Positions 17,540 to 27,174 of a stretch of DNA of 64,000 nucleotides are shown here, one piece after another (the stretch's first letter is position 1; each line of letters opens with the position of its first letter). The stretch spans positions 1-64,000 of the forward strand of contig JACPPD010000011.1 in NCBI GenBank assembly GCA_016191145.1. The letters are read 5' to 3'. The notes beneath the pieces are model-generated. The model was not told where the DNA came from. It worked only from the letters and a program-made list of their open reading frames with translations, and searched no databases. Source of the stretch: Ignavibacteria bacterium. GTDB lineage: Bacteria; Bacteroidota; Ignavibacteria; Kapaibacteriales; Kapaibacteriaceae. Made by a program: the position numbers and the translations under genes.

Positions 17540-18871
17540 ATGAGGACGTTATTTACCGCCTTAGCGATCTCTGCTTTTTGTGTCTCGGCGTCTACCGCTC
17601 AGTACTCGAAGGGAAGAATATTTGCAGGTCCGATGGTGGGACTGACAGGCTATGAAACATCTTTGGGTTTCGGCGCCATGGGTGAATATGCCATCAGCGA
17701 CGGTTGGAGTGCAGGCCTTGCTCTTGGATATACTAACTTCTCTATTCGCTCTACATTCCCTCCAGGTTTCGAGCCTGCAAACGTGCCATCTATTGACTAT
17801 ACAATCGTTAGTATCATAGGTTTCGGAGCGTATCACTTTCGACCTTTCGAAACTATCGACCCCTTTCTTTATGGGGGGCTGGGATACAACTCGTGGAATT
17901 TTAAATATTTGCTGGATGGCAAACCAGTGGATATCCCACCTGGATTTTCGCCAGTGTATAAAAGCGGAGTTGGTATGGCTTTGGGTGCTGGCGCCCGGTA
18001 CCATTTTAACGATCTTATCTCTGGAAGGCTCACTGTTGGTTACCCCTTTCTTGTCGGCTTAGGTGTTGACGTTGCGTTCGGAGAACCTGCTGTGAAAAAA
18101 GATGGAGATACGGTACTACCGAAACCAGTTGTTGTAGACACCGCTCCCCCAAAGAAATATCCTCTCCACGTTGGATTGTATATCAATGGAAAGGCAAGTA
18201 TTAAAACTGAGGTTGCCAAAGGCTGGAAAACCGGTCCGGTTTTTAATACGCCTCCTGATTTTGGAGTATCCATTATGGCGCCGTTCGGCAAGGAGTCGAC
18301 TGTCGGTTTCGGACTCGACCTTGGAAGCTCATCGTACGGCTATATCATGAAACCAGAAAGCAACGCCAACGATTCAAACACTGTTCAAGAGCGATTTCAA
18401 TACTTTAACGTCTTCCCCCATTTGAATGTATCAGGATTTATCATCGGCGTCAACTGGGGATTCAAAACCAATTACACGACATATTTTGTAAACGGCGACA
18501 CGGCTTCGATGGTTGGCCAATATGTGGAAACTATTCAGAGCGGTAAGGTGGATACTACGGTGTTAACGCCCAACCCTAATGGCCCCGCTTATGACCCAAC
18601 AAAATATGTGGCTGATATCATTGAAATTCGTATCGGCGGTTCAATCCCGATTGTCGATTCCGACATTGGCCGTCTTTCCTTAAACGTCATGGCCGGGTAT
18701 ACGTTAACCGGAATGTTCATTGATTACAGAAATTATATCGGATCATACCCTCTTGTTCAGGATCCCAATGACTACACGAAACTCAAAAGAGGCGACCCGG
18801 AAAAGACATTCAATCCAGTGATACCCTCGCTTTCCGTAGGGGTGCAATGGTATTTCAAAATCGGCCTGTAA
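17540..18871 (+). CDS. outer-membrane beta-barrel protein, apparently two-domain
   Basis: 443 aa from the ATG at 17540, chosen over 17534 because GAGGG lies at a better distance. A signal peptide (LFTALAISAFCVSASTAQ) is followed by two stretches of amphipathic beta strands rich in G, Y and F: residues about 20-195 (GYPFLVGLGVDVAFG end) and about 215-443, separated by a Pro/Lys/Asp-rich linker (LPKPVVVDTAPPKKYP). The protein ends in a barrel-like strand with a near-terminal aromatic (VQWYFKIGL). This looks like two outer-membrane barrels or a barrel duplication; no named family was recognised. A terminator follows. Confidence 0.75.
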   Translation: MRTLFTALAISAFCVSASTAQYSKGRIFAGPMVGLTGYETSLGFGAMGEYAISDGWSAGLALGYTNFSIRSTFPPGFEPANVPSIDYTIVSIIGFGAYHFRPFETIDPFLYGGLGYNSWNFKYLLDGKPVDIPPGFSPVYKSGVGMALGAGARYHFNDLISGRLTVGYPFLVGLGVDVAFGEPAVKKDGDTVLPKPVVVDTAPPKKYPLHVGLYINGKASIKTEVAKGWKTGPVFNTPPDFGVSIMAPFGKESTVGFGLDLGSSSYGYIMKPESNANDSNTVQERFQYFNVFPHLNVSGFIIGVNWGFKTNYTTYFVNGDTASMVGQYVETIQSGKVDTTVLTPNPNGPAYDPTKYVADIIEIRIGGSIPIVDSDIGRLSLNVMAGYTLTGMFIDYRNYIGSYPLVQDPNDYTKLKRGDPEKTFNPVIPSLSVGVQWYFKIGL

Positions 18872-18892
18872 TTTAATCGCATAAAGATCATA

Positions 18893-18932
18893 GCGGGGGC
18901 GGTAACCGGATTGGTTGCCGCCCCCGTATTTT
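18893..18932 (+). terminator. Rho-independent terminator after barrel gene
   Basis: A 13-pair stem (18895-18907 with 18913-18925) of GGGGGCGGTAACC against GGTTGCCGCCCCC, loop GGATT, then ATTTTT. Confidence 0.9.
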
Positions 18933-18972
18933 TGATGTCTTTGTCTCCACTCCTGAATCCAAGGGAAGTTTC

Positions 18973-20061
18973 ATGCAGTTGTTCGAAATGATACAGTCAA
19001 TGGGGCACGAGCAGGTTGTTCTTTGCTCGGATCTGACGACAAAACTTCGTGGTGTTATTTGCATTCACAATACTTCATTGGGTCCGTCTCTCGGTGGCAC
19101 CCGAATGTGGAAGTACAGCTCAGACGAAGAAGCAATTACAGATGCACTGAGGCTGTCTCGTGGCATGACGTACAAGGCTGCTGTTTCTGGAGTTAATCTT
19201 GGCGGCGGCAAGGCTGTAATAATTGGAGACCCACGCATTGATAAAAGCGAAGCCATGTTTCGCGCTTACGGCAGGATGGTAGAATCGCTGCGCGGAAGGT
19301 ATATCACTGCTGAAGATGTTGGTACCACCGTTCGCGATATGGAGTGGATCCGCATGGAAACTAAATACGTGGCAGGTGTCGGAGGCACCGGCGGATCGGG
19401 CGACCCCAGCCCCATAACAGCTCTCGGTGTATTCTCGGGCATGAAGGCTTCGGCAAAATTTGCATGGGGTTCCGATTCGCTAAAGGGCAAGAGAGTTGTT
19501 ATTCAGGGGGCAGGTAACGTTGCCTCAAACCTTGCTGAACATTTGGCGCATGAGGGCGCCCACATCTTTGTTTCCGATATTTATGAGGACAAGGCTGCGG
19601 CTGTTGCTGAAAGAACAGGTGCAACGGTAATCGCGTCCAACGAAGTCTTTACCACAGATTGCGATATCCTCTCTCCGAATGCCTTAGGTGCAATACTAAA
19701 CGATGATACAATTCCACAACTAACGTGTGCCATTGTGTGTGGTGGTGCAAATAACCAGCTTAAGGATGAACATAAACACGCACATATGATCCGTGAACGC
19801 AACATCATTTATGCCCCTGATTATGTTGTAAACTCAGGCGGTTTGATGAATGTGGCTTCGGAGGTGGAAGGCTATGACAGAGCCAAGGTTATGCGGCAAG
19901 CCGAAGGCATCTATGATATCACCATGAACATCCTTGCAACAGCTAAGAATCGTAACATCCTCACAATTGATGCATCGAACGCGATTGCTGAAGAACGTAT
20001 TGAAAAGGTACGGCACGTTCATGGTACCTACATTGGGTCACCGACAATTCGAGGCGTATAA
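18973..20061 (+). CDS. leucine dehydrogenase (Glu/Leu/Phe/Val dehydrogenase family)
   Basis: Reversible NAD-dependent oxidative deamination of branched-chain amino acids. The 362-aa protein has the N-terminal substrate domain with SLGGTRMW, the catalytic-Lys loop VNLGGGKAVI (Lys about residue 80), the TAEDVGTT block, and a Rossmann domain with VVIQGAGNVASNLAEHL. Length and motif spacing match leucine rather than glutamate dehydrogenases (which are longer). nusB follows after 14 nt. Confidence 0.9.
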   Translation: MQLFEMIQSMGHEQVVLCSDLTTKLRGVICIHNTSLGPSLGGTRMWKYSSDEEAITDALRLSRGMTYKAAVSGVNLGGGKAVIIGDPRIDKSEAMFRAYGRMVESLRGRYITAEDVGTTVRDMEWIRMETKYVAGVGGTGGSGDPSPITALGVFSGMKASAKFAWGSDSLKGKRVVIQGAGNVASNLAEHLAHEGAHIFVSDIYEDKAAAVAERTGATVIASNEVFTTDCDILSPNALGAILNDDTIPQLTCAIVCGGANNQLKDEHKHAHMIRERNIIYAPDYVVNSGGLMNVASEVEGYDRAKVMRQAEGIYDITMNILATAKNRNILTIDASNAIAEERIEKVRHVHGTYIGSPTIRGV

Positions 20062-20075
20062 AGACTGGGAGTACT

Positions 20076-20660
20076 GTGAAAAAACAAGACGCGGACAAAT
20101 TTCCCGTCAGCCGAACAAAGGTTGTTAAAGGTACGCGCCATCTGGCTCGCGAAAAAATTTTACAGGTGCTTGCAGCTACCGCCGAAGGGGAAATTTCGCT
20201 GGACGACGTCTTCCCGCACGTATTCTTCAGGCAGTTCACATTTGATACGGATCAGCCTTCAGACAAAGACGGGCGAATCCTACGTCAGGATGAAGTATTT
20301 GAACTCGAAGCCGACATCCCAATAGAATGGGCTACCGAAGATCTTGAATATGCCAAACGTGTTTTGCAAAAAACTGCAGAAATGCAGGAGCGTAGCAGGC
20401 TGCTGATAGATAAGCATTCCAAGAACTGGGATTTGGAACGAATAGCCATGCTCGATCGGATACTGATGAATCTGGCTATTGCAGAACTTGTAGCTTGTGC
20501 CGATATTCCTATTAAGGTTACCATTAACGAAGTGATTGAACTTGCTAAGAGATATTCTACCGATAAAAGCGGAGTTTTCATCAACGGGATACTCGATGCA
20601 GTCATTCAAGAATTGACCGAGGAAGGATTAATTACAAAATCCGGACGTGGTTTGTTATAA
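20076..20660 (+). CDS. nusB: transcription antitermination protein NusB
   Basis: NusB with NusE binds boxA in rRNA leader transcripts. The 194-aa protein has an Arg-containing N-terminal helix (REKILQVLAATAEG) and the diagnostic C-terminal half: RIAMLDRILMNLAIAEL, IPIKVTINEVIELAKRYS and FINGILDAV. The start is GTG at 20076, supported by GGGAG 5 nt upstream. An unusually long middle (about residues 45-90) and Lys/Arg-rich N-terminus make it longer than E. coli NusB. Lies 29 nt before the SBBP gene. Confidence 0.93.
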   Translation: MKKQDADKFPVSRTKVVKGTRHLAREKILQVLAATAEGEISLDDVFPHVFFRQFTFDTDQPSDKDGRILRQDEVFELEADIPIEWATEDLEYAKRVLQKTAEMQERSRLLIDKHSKNWDLERIAMLDRILMNLAIAELVACADIPIKVTINEVIELAKRYSTDKSGVFINGILDAVIQELTEEGLITKSGRGLL

Positions 20661-20689
20661 TTCGCTGAAATAAAAGAAGGATTGAACCA

Positions 20690-22750
20690 ATGCGGCACAT
20701 TCTAATTACACTTCTTGTTGTGGGTTCCGTATCAATTGCCGTTGCACAACCCAGATGGCAGTGGGTGAAAACGGGGACAGGTCCGGCCTTCGACGAAGGG
20801 CATGCCTTGGATATCGGACCCGATGGCGACCTTTTCCTGATAGGCACCTACTACGATTCTGTGAGTTTCGATGGCAAGGTTCTTCCGTCGATCGGCAGTT
20901 ACGATATTTTTTCCGCGAGATATTCATCAGTTGGCACGCTCCGAGATTGGGATTCATACGGTTCGTTATATAGCGACGATGCAAATTCTATCGCAGTTGA
21001 TAAAAATGGCAACTATTATGTATGCGGAATATTCAATACTGAAGCTATGGTGGGAGGCAATATAATTACTGCGATTGACGACGGATCCACTGATGACATC
21101 TTCCTTGCCAAATTTGATAAATATGGCGTCATGGGCTGGGTAAAGGTTTTCGGTTCTGTGAATTACGACGACGATGTTCCATACGTGGCTGTAGACTCGC
21201 TTGGTAACGTGTATCTGGCAGGGGGCTTTGGAACAACTGGTGTATTTGATTCAAAGACTGTTGAAAGCAAGGGAAAACTTGATATCTATATTTCAAAAAT
21301 TTCCGCAGCGGGAGATGTAATCTGGGTTCAATCTTTTGGCTGGATTGATAACGATATAGCGCGTTCCGTTGCCGTTAGTCCCAATGGAGATCGGATTTAC
21401 ATCGCTGGTACTTTTATTGGTAACGTCGACTTCGGTGCCAAACAAATTTCAAGTTTTGAGAATAAGGAAGATGTTTTCGTTCAGGCTTTTAATGCCAACG
21501 GAGTTGTTCAATGGGCTGAACGTATCGGCTCTAATGTTCCTGATCGCAACGTGAACATCACGAGCGACAAGAATGGAGAGTTAATTATTACAGGTGCATT
21601 TTTTGCATTGACGTCATTCTTTTCCCGGCAGATACAAGCCAACGGTGAGTTTTTCAGCGACATGTACCTTGCACGTGTTGGAAAGGATGGAGCCATCGGT
21701 GCGCTGAAATCGTATGGCGGGCCATATAACGACGCTGGGTTGGCCGTTACAACAGACGCCAACGGTGCATTCTACGTTACAGGCTACTTCGATTCATCAT
21801 CGGTCTTCGGAGGTACTGTTGTGTATTCTGCTGGCGGACGCGATGCATTTGTTGCCAGGTTCTTCCCTAACGGAACCTTCGAGTGGATTAGAACGGCGGG
21901 AGGTGTTTTCGATGATGAAGGCAGAGGAATTGTTGTGAACCCCAATGGAATCCCATACGTCAGCGGCTTTATAGACACTGAAGCATGGTTCGGAGGCATT
22001 AAGGTCGAAGGCAATTTTACAGATCCCTTTTTAGCAGCTCTTGAATGCGGACCCGATACACGCATGATGCCAGATCTTGATGAGATTACGATTTGCGAGG
22101 GTTCCGACACATCAATCGTCATCCGGTCGGGGTATCCATCTTACGTGTGGAACGTTGGCGGCAGCGTAGTTCAGACAGGTATTAAAAATAGTTACAGACT
22201 AGACACACTGAAGGTAGGTACGTATCCGGTTTATTCTACAGTCACAGATTTCTACTCATGCTCTTTAGTATCAGACACAATTATCGTTAATGTAACCGAA
22301 GGACTTCCCAAACCTGTTATTACTAGGCTCGGTAATGATCTTACCACCAATGTGCCCGACGTTAATTATCAATGGTATCTCGAGGGGAATCTAATTCCCG
22401 GAGCAACGCAGTCGTTCGTGACTATTCAGGGAGATGGCTTGTATCGAGTGTTTATTTACGATGGCAAGGGCTGTTCGCGATGGTCGGACAACTTCCTTGT
22501 AGGAATCACAGGTGTCGACGAAAACGAACAACAGGTGATGATTTATCCAAATCCGTTTAGCAACGCTCTCACAGTCATCGGATGGGAAGGGGCATCCATC
22601 AGAATCACCGATTTATTTGGCAGACTAGTTTCGCAGATTCAATCGGCAGCTCCTGTGCAGCAGATTGCGGTCGAGGCGTCCACAGGTACATATTTTGTTT
22701 CAGTGCAGCGTGGACATCAGAGCATCGTAAAATTAGTTACTAAACAATAG
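20690..22750 (+). CDS. secreted SBBP-repeat protein with T9SS type A sorting domain
   Basis: 686 aa. Signal peptide MRHILITLLVVGSVSIAVAQ, then seven or so repeats of about 50 residues (GNYYVCGIFNTEAMVGG, GNVYLAGGFGTTGVFDS, DRIYIAGTFIGNVDFG, GAFYVTGYFDSSSVFGG and others) with regular FDKYGVMGWVKVFGS-type turns, typical of SBBP/beta-propeller surface proteins. An Ig-like segment precedes the C-terminal sorting domain (QVMIYPNPFSNALTV ... YFVSVQRG), which directs T9SS export and surface attachment in this group. Paralogue of the protein at 5951-7555. Confidence 0.9.
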   Translation: MRHILITLLVVGSVSIAVAQPRWQWVKTGTGPAFDEGHALDIGPDGDLFLIGTYYDSVSFDGKVLPSIGSYDIFSARYSSVGTLRDWDSYGSLYSDDANSIAVDKNGNYYVCGIFNTEAMVGGNIITAIDDGSTDDIFLAKFDKYGVMGWVKVFGSVNYDDDVPYVAVDSLGNVYLAGGFGTTGVFDSKTVESKGKLDIYISKISAAGDVIWVQSFGWIDNDIARSVAVSPNGDRIYIAGTFIGNVDFGAKQISSFENKEDVFVQAFNANGVVQWAERIGSNVPDRNVNITSDKNGELIITGAFFALTSFFSRQIQANGEFFSDMYLARVGKDGAIGALKSYGGPYNDAGLAVTTDANGAFYVTGYFDSSSVFGGTVVYSAGGRDAFVARFFPNGTFEWIRTAGGVFDDEGRGIVVNPNGIPYVSGFIDTEAWFGGIKVEGNFTDPFLAALECGPDTRMMPDLDEITICEGSDTSIVIRSGYPSYVWNVGGSVVQTGIKNSYRLDTLKVGTYPVYSTVTDFYSCSLVSDTIIVNVTEGLPKPVITRLGNDLTTNVPDVNYQWYLEGNLIPGATQSFVTIQGDGLYRVFIYDGKGCSRWSDNFLVGITGVDENEQQVMIYPNPFSNALTVIGWEGASIRITDLFGRLVSQIQSAAPVQQIAVEASTGTYFVSVQRGHQSIVKLVTKQ

Positions 22751-22762
22751 AGTGGTGCAGGC

Positions 22763-23143
22763 TTAGGAATTCTGCCGATACTCTGCATTGTATCCACTGA
22801 GTTCCTTTCTCTGCCAAAACCGCTTCTTCATGAATTTGTCGAGGATATCTCTTGCTTCGTCAAGGGATACTTGAGCCGCATTTGAGAATTTCAGAGCTTC
22901 AATAAAACCGGAATCGCTAAGCTGATGTGCAATTTCTTCTTCGAACATCATGTAGGCGCGACGTCGTTTCTTTATTCCAACATAACATAGAACGATGCCT
23001 ACAGACGTAAATACACTAGCCAAACCAAAATTCCCTTTCCATGCGTCGGAATTGCCAACAAGCGCCCCCACCATGATTAGGGAGCTAAATACTGCGAACA
23101 TCATCATCAAACCGGCCAACATCAGAAAAATGCGATAATTCAT
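22763..23143 (-). CDS. small two-helix membrane protein, unknown
   Basis: Not recognised. From the ATG at 23143 it encodes 126 aa with two hydrophobic helices (YRIFLMLAGLMMMFAVFSSL and FGLASVFTSVGIVLCYVGI), a KKRRR cytoplasmic stop-transfer and a charged helical tail (EEEIAHQLSDSGF). An in-frame start at 23272 would overlap the divergent carboxylase start and is rejected. It converges on the SBBP gene 12 nt away and diverges from the carboxylase gene with about 50 nt between. Confidence 0.7.
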   Translation of the reverse strand: MNYRIFLMLAGLMMMFAVFSSLIMVGALVGNSDAWKGNFGLASVFTSVGIVLCYVGIKKRRRAYMMFEEEIAHQLSDSGFIEALKFSNAAQVSLDEARDILDKFMKKRFWQRKELSGYNAEYRQNS

Positions 23144-23193
23144 AGCGTGCAAGTTACCGCGTATTTTGGAAGTGGTTTTTACCGGAGGTGGAA

Positions 23194-24726
23194 TTGAAGA
23201 ACAGAATTGACAAACTGAATTCATTAAAGCAAGAAGCGCAACTCGGCGGAGGACAGGCAAGAATAGATGCACAGCATGCCAAGGGAAAGCTCACGGCGAG
23301 GGAACGACTCGATGTTCTACTCGACGAAGGAACGTTCCGCGAATTCGATATGCTTGCGCGGCACCGATCAACGAGATTCGGATTGGAGAAGCAGCGTCCG
23401 CTTGGCGACGGAGTAGTTACAGGTGTTGGTGAAATCGATGGAAGAATTGTTTGTGTCTTCTCTCAGGATTTCACGGTGTTTGGCGGATCGCTCAGTGAAG
23501 TTCATGCAGAAAAGATTTGTAAGATCATGGATTTTGCAGTGAAGGTTGGCGCACCTGTAATTGGCCTTAATGATTCTGGCGGAGCACGAATACAGGAAGG
23601 TGTTGTTTCACTCGGCGGGTATGCCGACATCTTTTTACGTAATACTCTTGCAAGCGGTGTTATACCTCAAATCAGCGTAATCCTTGGCCCGTGTGCGGGC
23701 GGAGCCGTGTATTCGCCGGCGCTGACGGACTTCGTCTTCATGGTTAAAGGAACGTCGTACATGTTTGTTACCGGACCCGATGTTGTTCGGACAGTTACGC
23801 ATGAAGAAGTAACGTTCGACGAATTGGGAGGCGCAGATACACATGCAGAGCGCAGCGGCGTAGCACATTTTGCTCTGGACAACGAAGTTGAGTGCCTGCT
23901 TGCGGTACGGAAATTGGTATCGTACCTGCCGCTTAGCAACAGAGAAAAGCCCCCTATCCGCCAGACGATCGATCCAGCAGACAGATTCTGCGATACATTG
24001 AAAACAATTGTTCCGGATAATCCTAACCATCCTTACGATATCAAGGACGTGATCCGTGATGTGGTGGACGAGGGAGATTTTCTTGAAGTTCACGAAAAGT
24101 TTGCACCAAACATGGTTGTAGGTTTCGCAACGTTGGATTCAATGCCTGTTGGAATTGTTGCAAACCAGCCTGCATCTTCTGCCGGTGTGCTCGATATAGA
24201 CAGTTCCGTGAAGGGCGCACGATTCGTTAGGTTTTGCGATGCGTTCAGTATTCCGCTTGTAGTATTTGAAGACGTACCTGGTTTTCTTCCGGGAACAGAC
24301 CAGGAATGGCGCGGCATTATTCGGCATGGTGCAAAGCTGCTCTATGCATTTTGCGAAGCTACCGTTCCCAAAGTAACGGTGATCACGCGCAAAGCATACG
24401 GTGGTGCATACGACGTGATGAATTCCAAGCACATCCGGGGCGATTACAATGTTGCGTGGCCTACGGCTGAGATTGCCGTTATGGGAGCCAGGGGAGCCGT
24501 AGAAATTCTCTATAAGAAATCAGGCGATGGCAAACGAAATACAGAGGAACTGGTTCGGCAGTATAATGAAGAATTTGCCAACCCATACGAAGCTGCAGAA
24601 CGTGGATACATCGACGACGTAATCGAACCTCAGTACACACGCAGAGAGCTGATACGTTCGCTACGTGCACTTAAAAACAAAATTGACCAAAATCCGCCAC
24701 GAAAACACGGCAATATTCCGTTGTGA
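23194..24726 (+). CDS. acyl-CoA carboxylase carboxyltransferase (propionyl/methylmalonyl-CoA type beta subunit)
   Basis: Transfers the carboxyl group between biotin and an acyl-CoA, probably propionyl-CoA/methylmalonyl-CoA. 510 aa with both crotonase-like halves: [33 protein letters not shown], the oxyanion loop GGARIQEG and [16 protein letters not shown] in the first; [20 protein letters not shown] and [13 protein letters not shown] in the second. TTG at 23194 is chosen because GGAGG at 23184-23188 is correctly spaced for it and overlaps the earlier GTG at 23188. Biotin-carrier and biotin-carboxylase genes are not adjacent, so the exact complex (carboxylase or decarboxylase) is open. Confidence 0.9.
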   Translation: MKNRIDKLNSLKQEAQLGGGQARIDAQHAKGKLTARERLDVLLDEGTFREFDMLARHRSTRFGLEKQRPLGDGVVTGVGEIDGRIVCVFSQDFTVFGGSLSEVHAEKICKIMDFAVKVGAPVIGLNDSGGARIQEGVVSLGGYADIFLRNTLASGVIPQISVILGPCAGGAVYSPALTDFVFMVKGTSYMFVTGPDVVRTVTHEEVTFDELGGADTHAERSGVAHFALDNEVECLLAVRKLVSYLPLSNREKPPIRQTIDPADRFCDTLKTIVPDNPNHPYDIKDVIRDVVDEGDFLEVHEKFAPNMVVGFATLDSMPVGIVANQPASSAGVLDIDSSVKGARFVRFCDAFSIPLVVFEDVPGFLPGTDQEWRGIIRHGAKLLYAFCEATVPKVTVITRKAYGGAYDVMNSKHIRGDYNVAWPTAEIAVMGARGAVEILYKKSGDGKRNTEELVRQYNEEFANPYEAAERGYIDDVIEPQYTRRELIRSLRALKNKIDQNPPRKHGNIPL

Positions 24727-24823
24727 ATTTTTGTGACAATCGCTCGAGTCAGCATGTTCAACAGCATGTCCGTATCGAGCTGGACAATGGCTGGGAATCG
24801 ACGTTGAATACGTTGGAAAATAT

Positions 24824-25399
24824 TCACCTGCCTCCAAGTACAACAACGCATTGGAAGTCGTACCGCGGATGAGAGGCAACAGCAACTCCAACAAGAGAGA
24901 ATTTAGCGTACAATAGGCTTTCTCTATGTCCTCTCGATGGATTGCCTTCGTCTATGAGGAGAGCCGCAAGCATTAGACGCGACGTTTTTTGTCCGTACGT
25001 TATGCATTCTGCTATGTTTTCTATGGATGAGTATCGTTTAACTCGCGAACCTGGATTGGAACCATCAGACCCGATGTGACCGACAACATTCATATTGTAA
25101 CTATCATTAGCATGATCCAAAGCTGCCTTCAGCAAGTTTGTGTCGGGCGTTAGTGTGGGAAGTTTCGATTGCGTTCTCAGGCGCTGCTTAATTTCCTTAA
25201 CAGCTTTTTCGAGCCCCTTTCGATTTGAAACGAAGGAACGCCATTCATAATAATATTCATCTATAGCCGATTCGAAGGATTGGGGATCGTTTCTGAGCTG
25301 ATTGAGTGTCTGAATAAAATTGACGCTCACAGAATCCGATTGAGCGCTGGCAAAATGAGAGACGCAGCACAAAAAAGTCACCGTCAGAAAACAGCGCAT
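24824..25399 (-). CDS. secreted CAP/SCP-domain protein
   Basis: About 191 aa with signal peptide (MRCFLTVTFLCCVSHFASAQ). The CAP fold is suggested by an N-terminal NQLRNDP helix, a HANDSYNM helix, GHIGSDGSNPGSR, ENIAEC and the late LLIDEGNPSRGHRESLL...VGVAVASHP strand, matching bacterial CAP proteins. The start ATG at 25399 shares a base with the MarR stop (TAATG), so translation is probably coupled to the regulator. Role unknown; CAP proteins are extracellular and non-catalytic in most characterised cases. Confidence 0.82.
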   Translation of the reverse strand: MRCFLTVTFLCCVSHFASAQSDSVSVNFIQTLNQLRNDPQSFESAIDEYYYEWRSFVSNRKGLEKAVKEIKQRLRTQSKLPTLTPDTNLLKAALDHANDSYNMNVVGHIGSDGSNPGSRVKRYSSIENIAECITYGQKTSRLMLAALLIDEGNPSRGHRESLLYAKFSLVGVAVASHPRYDFQCVVVLGGR

Positions 25400-25863
25400 T
25401 ACCAATCTTCGTATATACGCTCGCAAATTCGGGAAATTACCTGAGCATCGGAAGAGGACAGCCTACGTTTTACTTCTTTCTCAACATCGTCGATATACTT
25501 CTGCATTCGCGTCAGCAATTCGATACCATCGGTGGTGATATATGTTATCGAAAGGCGTTTATCGTCAGTGCTCTTCCCGCGTCGGGCATACCCGTTAGCT
25601 TCGAGCCGATTTATAAGTCGCGTAACATCGGGTGCATGGTTCAACATTCTCTTAATGATGGTCAATCTTGCATGTCCTTCAGGATATACGCCCTTCAATA
25701 TTCTGAGAATGTTGAATTGAGTGAGTGTTAACCCAAATTCCTGACACTTCATTCGCAAAAGGCTGCTCAGGTATTCTGCTGTGACAATAATGTTAAGAAT
25801 AGCTTCCTGATGTACAGACGAAAAGTTACTTTGTTTTAACCGACGAGTAAGTTGTTCGCCCAT
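25399..25863 (-). CDS. MarR family transcriptional regulator
   Basis: 154 aa winged-helix repressor-type regulator. The helix-turn-helix region spans FGLTLTQFNILRILKG through IIKRMLNHAPDVTRLINRLEANGYARRGKSTDDKRLSITY, the MarR recognition helix and wing. Start at 25863 is favoured over the longer ORF (25884) because GGAG lies 8 nt upstream. It is first in a two-gene unit with the CAP protein and has a palindrome directly upstream of its start, likely its own operator. Confidence 0.88.
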   Translation of the reverse strand: MGEQLTRRLKQSNFSSVHQEAILNIIVTAEYLSSLLRMKCQEFGLTLTQFNILRILKGVYPEGHARLTIIKRMLNHAPDVTRLINRLEANGYARRGKSTDDKRLSITYITTDGIELLTRMQKYIDDVEKEVKRRLSSSDAQVISRICERIYEDW

Positions 25864-25877
25864 TGATGTTCTCCAGC

Positions 25878-25901
25878 AACACAAATTGATCTAATTGTGT
25901 T
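25878..25901. promoter_or_regulatory. inverted repeat, probable MarR operator
   Basis: AACACAA at 25878-25884 is matched by TTGTGTT at 25895-25901; 10 of 12 positions of the two 12-nt half-sites pair. It sits 15 nt upstream of the MarR start, where MarR-family proteins commonly bind to repress their own gene. A TTGACA word lies further upstream on the minus strand, but no convincing -10 was placed. Confidence 0.6.
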
Positions 25902-26047
25902 ACAACAGATACTTTGCGTTATGTGTCTGTATCCCTAACATGTCAATTGCAATATTCTCATTTATGCTATTGACACACCGATCCGGCATGAAGAACAATT
26001 ATTTCATCAAATGGTTTACACTAATTGGAAAAAAAGAATGCAATTGC

Positions 26048-27097
26048 TTATGAAATAATTCTCAGCGCCGTGATTACATCATCAAGATTGCCATCAATTA
26101 TATGTTCTAACGCATAATTTTTTGCATCACCTTCTAATCTGTGATCCGTAACTCGATTCTGTGGAAAGTTATAAGTTCTAATTTTTTCAGACCTATCACC
26201 GCTTTTAACCATATCCTTGCGCGCTCCTGCAATTGCGGAGTGTTGTTTCTCTGATTCATATTCATAGAGTCGAGCACGCAGCACCTTCATCGCCTTTTCC
26301 TTGTTCTTGAGTTGTGAACGTTCGTCCTGGCACTGAACAACAATGCCGGTTGGAATGTGAACCAAGCGAACTGCAGTCTCAACTTTATTTACATTCTGTC
26401 CCCCCTTTCCACCCGCCCTAAAGATATCGATGCGTATATCGTTATCGTTGATTTGAACATCGACTTCCTCGGCCTCGGGTAGTACAGCAACAGTTGCTGC
26501 CGATGTGTGAATGCGTCCCTGCGCTTCGGTTTCCGGTACGCGTTGCACTCGGTGTACACCACTTTCATATTTCAATGTGCCATAGGCCTCATCACCTGCT
26601 ACGGAGAAAATTATTTCTTTAAATCCTCCGTGCTCACCTTCGGTAAAGTCGATGGTCTCTAATGTCCATCTCTTCCTGTCTGAATAACGTTGGTACATGC
26701 GAAACAAATCGCCGGCAAATATTGCAGCTTCATCTCCGCCTGTACCGGCGCGGATTTCAACGATGCAGTCCTTGAAATCATTAGGGTCCTTAGGAATGAG
26801 CAGTATGCGGAGTTGCTCTTCGAGCAATTGATGTTTTGCTTCGAGATCTCTCAGTTCTTCGTACGCCATATCCCGAAGAGAACTGTCGATGTCTGGATCG
26901 GCGATCATCGATTTCGTTTCTTGGATCTGATGTGTTATGTCCAGGTAATTTCGCACAGCAAGAACAACGGGTTGAAGGCTCTTGTACTCCCTGGACACGT
27001 CTCTCAATTTGCGTGGGTCGCCCACGACAGACGGGTCGTGAAGCGACTGCTCGAGCGCTGCAAATGCGTCGATTATGGATTGTAAACGTTCTTCCAC
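26048..27097 (-). CDS. prfA: peptide chain release factor 1
   Basis: Recognises UAA/UAG and hydrolyses peptidyl-tRNA. 349 aa with [20 protein letters not shown], the RF1-type domain, and the catalytic GGQ in [19 protein letters not shown]. The PETEAQGR sequence distinguishes it from RF2. No programmed frameshift is present. A TATTTTTG word 30 nt upstream (27124-27131 on the minus strand) resembles a Bacteroidota -7 element. prmC is not adjacent. Confidence 0.95.
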   Translation of the reverse strand: MEERLQSIIDAFAALEQSLHDPSVVGDPRKLRDVSREYKSLQPVVLAVRNYLDITHQIQETKSMIADPDIDSSLRDMAYEELRDLEAKHQLLEEQLRILLIPKDPNDFKDCIVEIRAGTGGDEAAIFAGDLFRMYQRYSDRKRWTLETIDFTEGEHGGFKEIIFSVAGDEAYGTLKYESGVHRVQRVPETEAQGRIHTSAATVAVLPEAEEVDVQINDNDIRIDIFRAGGKGGQNVNKVETAVRLVHIPTGIVVQCQDERSQLKNKEKAMKVLRARLYEYESEKQHSAIAGARKDMVKSGDRSEKIRTYNFPQNRVTDHRLEGDAKNYALEHIIDGNLDDVITALRIIS

Positions 27098-27174
27098 GGA
27101 TATTATAAGCTAAAGCTAAACCTCAAAAATATCGCAAGTTGCAATACGTTCGGTCGATTCGTTCCAATTATCAC

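Noticed and set aside
22763-23272. Longer start (169 aa) for the small membrane protein
   Set aside because: Would overlap the start of the divergent carboxylase gene; the ATG at 23143 sits directly before the first membrane helix.
24727-24823. Terminator between the carboxylase and CAP genes
   Set aside because: Only a weak six-base outer pairing (GCTCGA/TCGAGC) and a CAGCATGT direct repeat, without a T tract after a strong stem.
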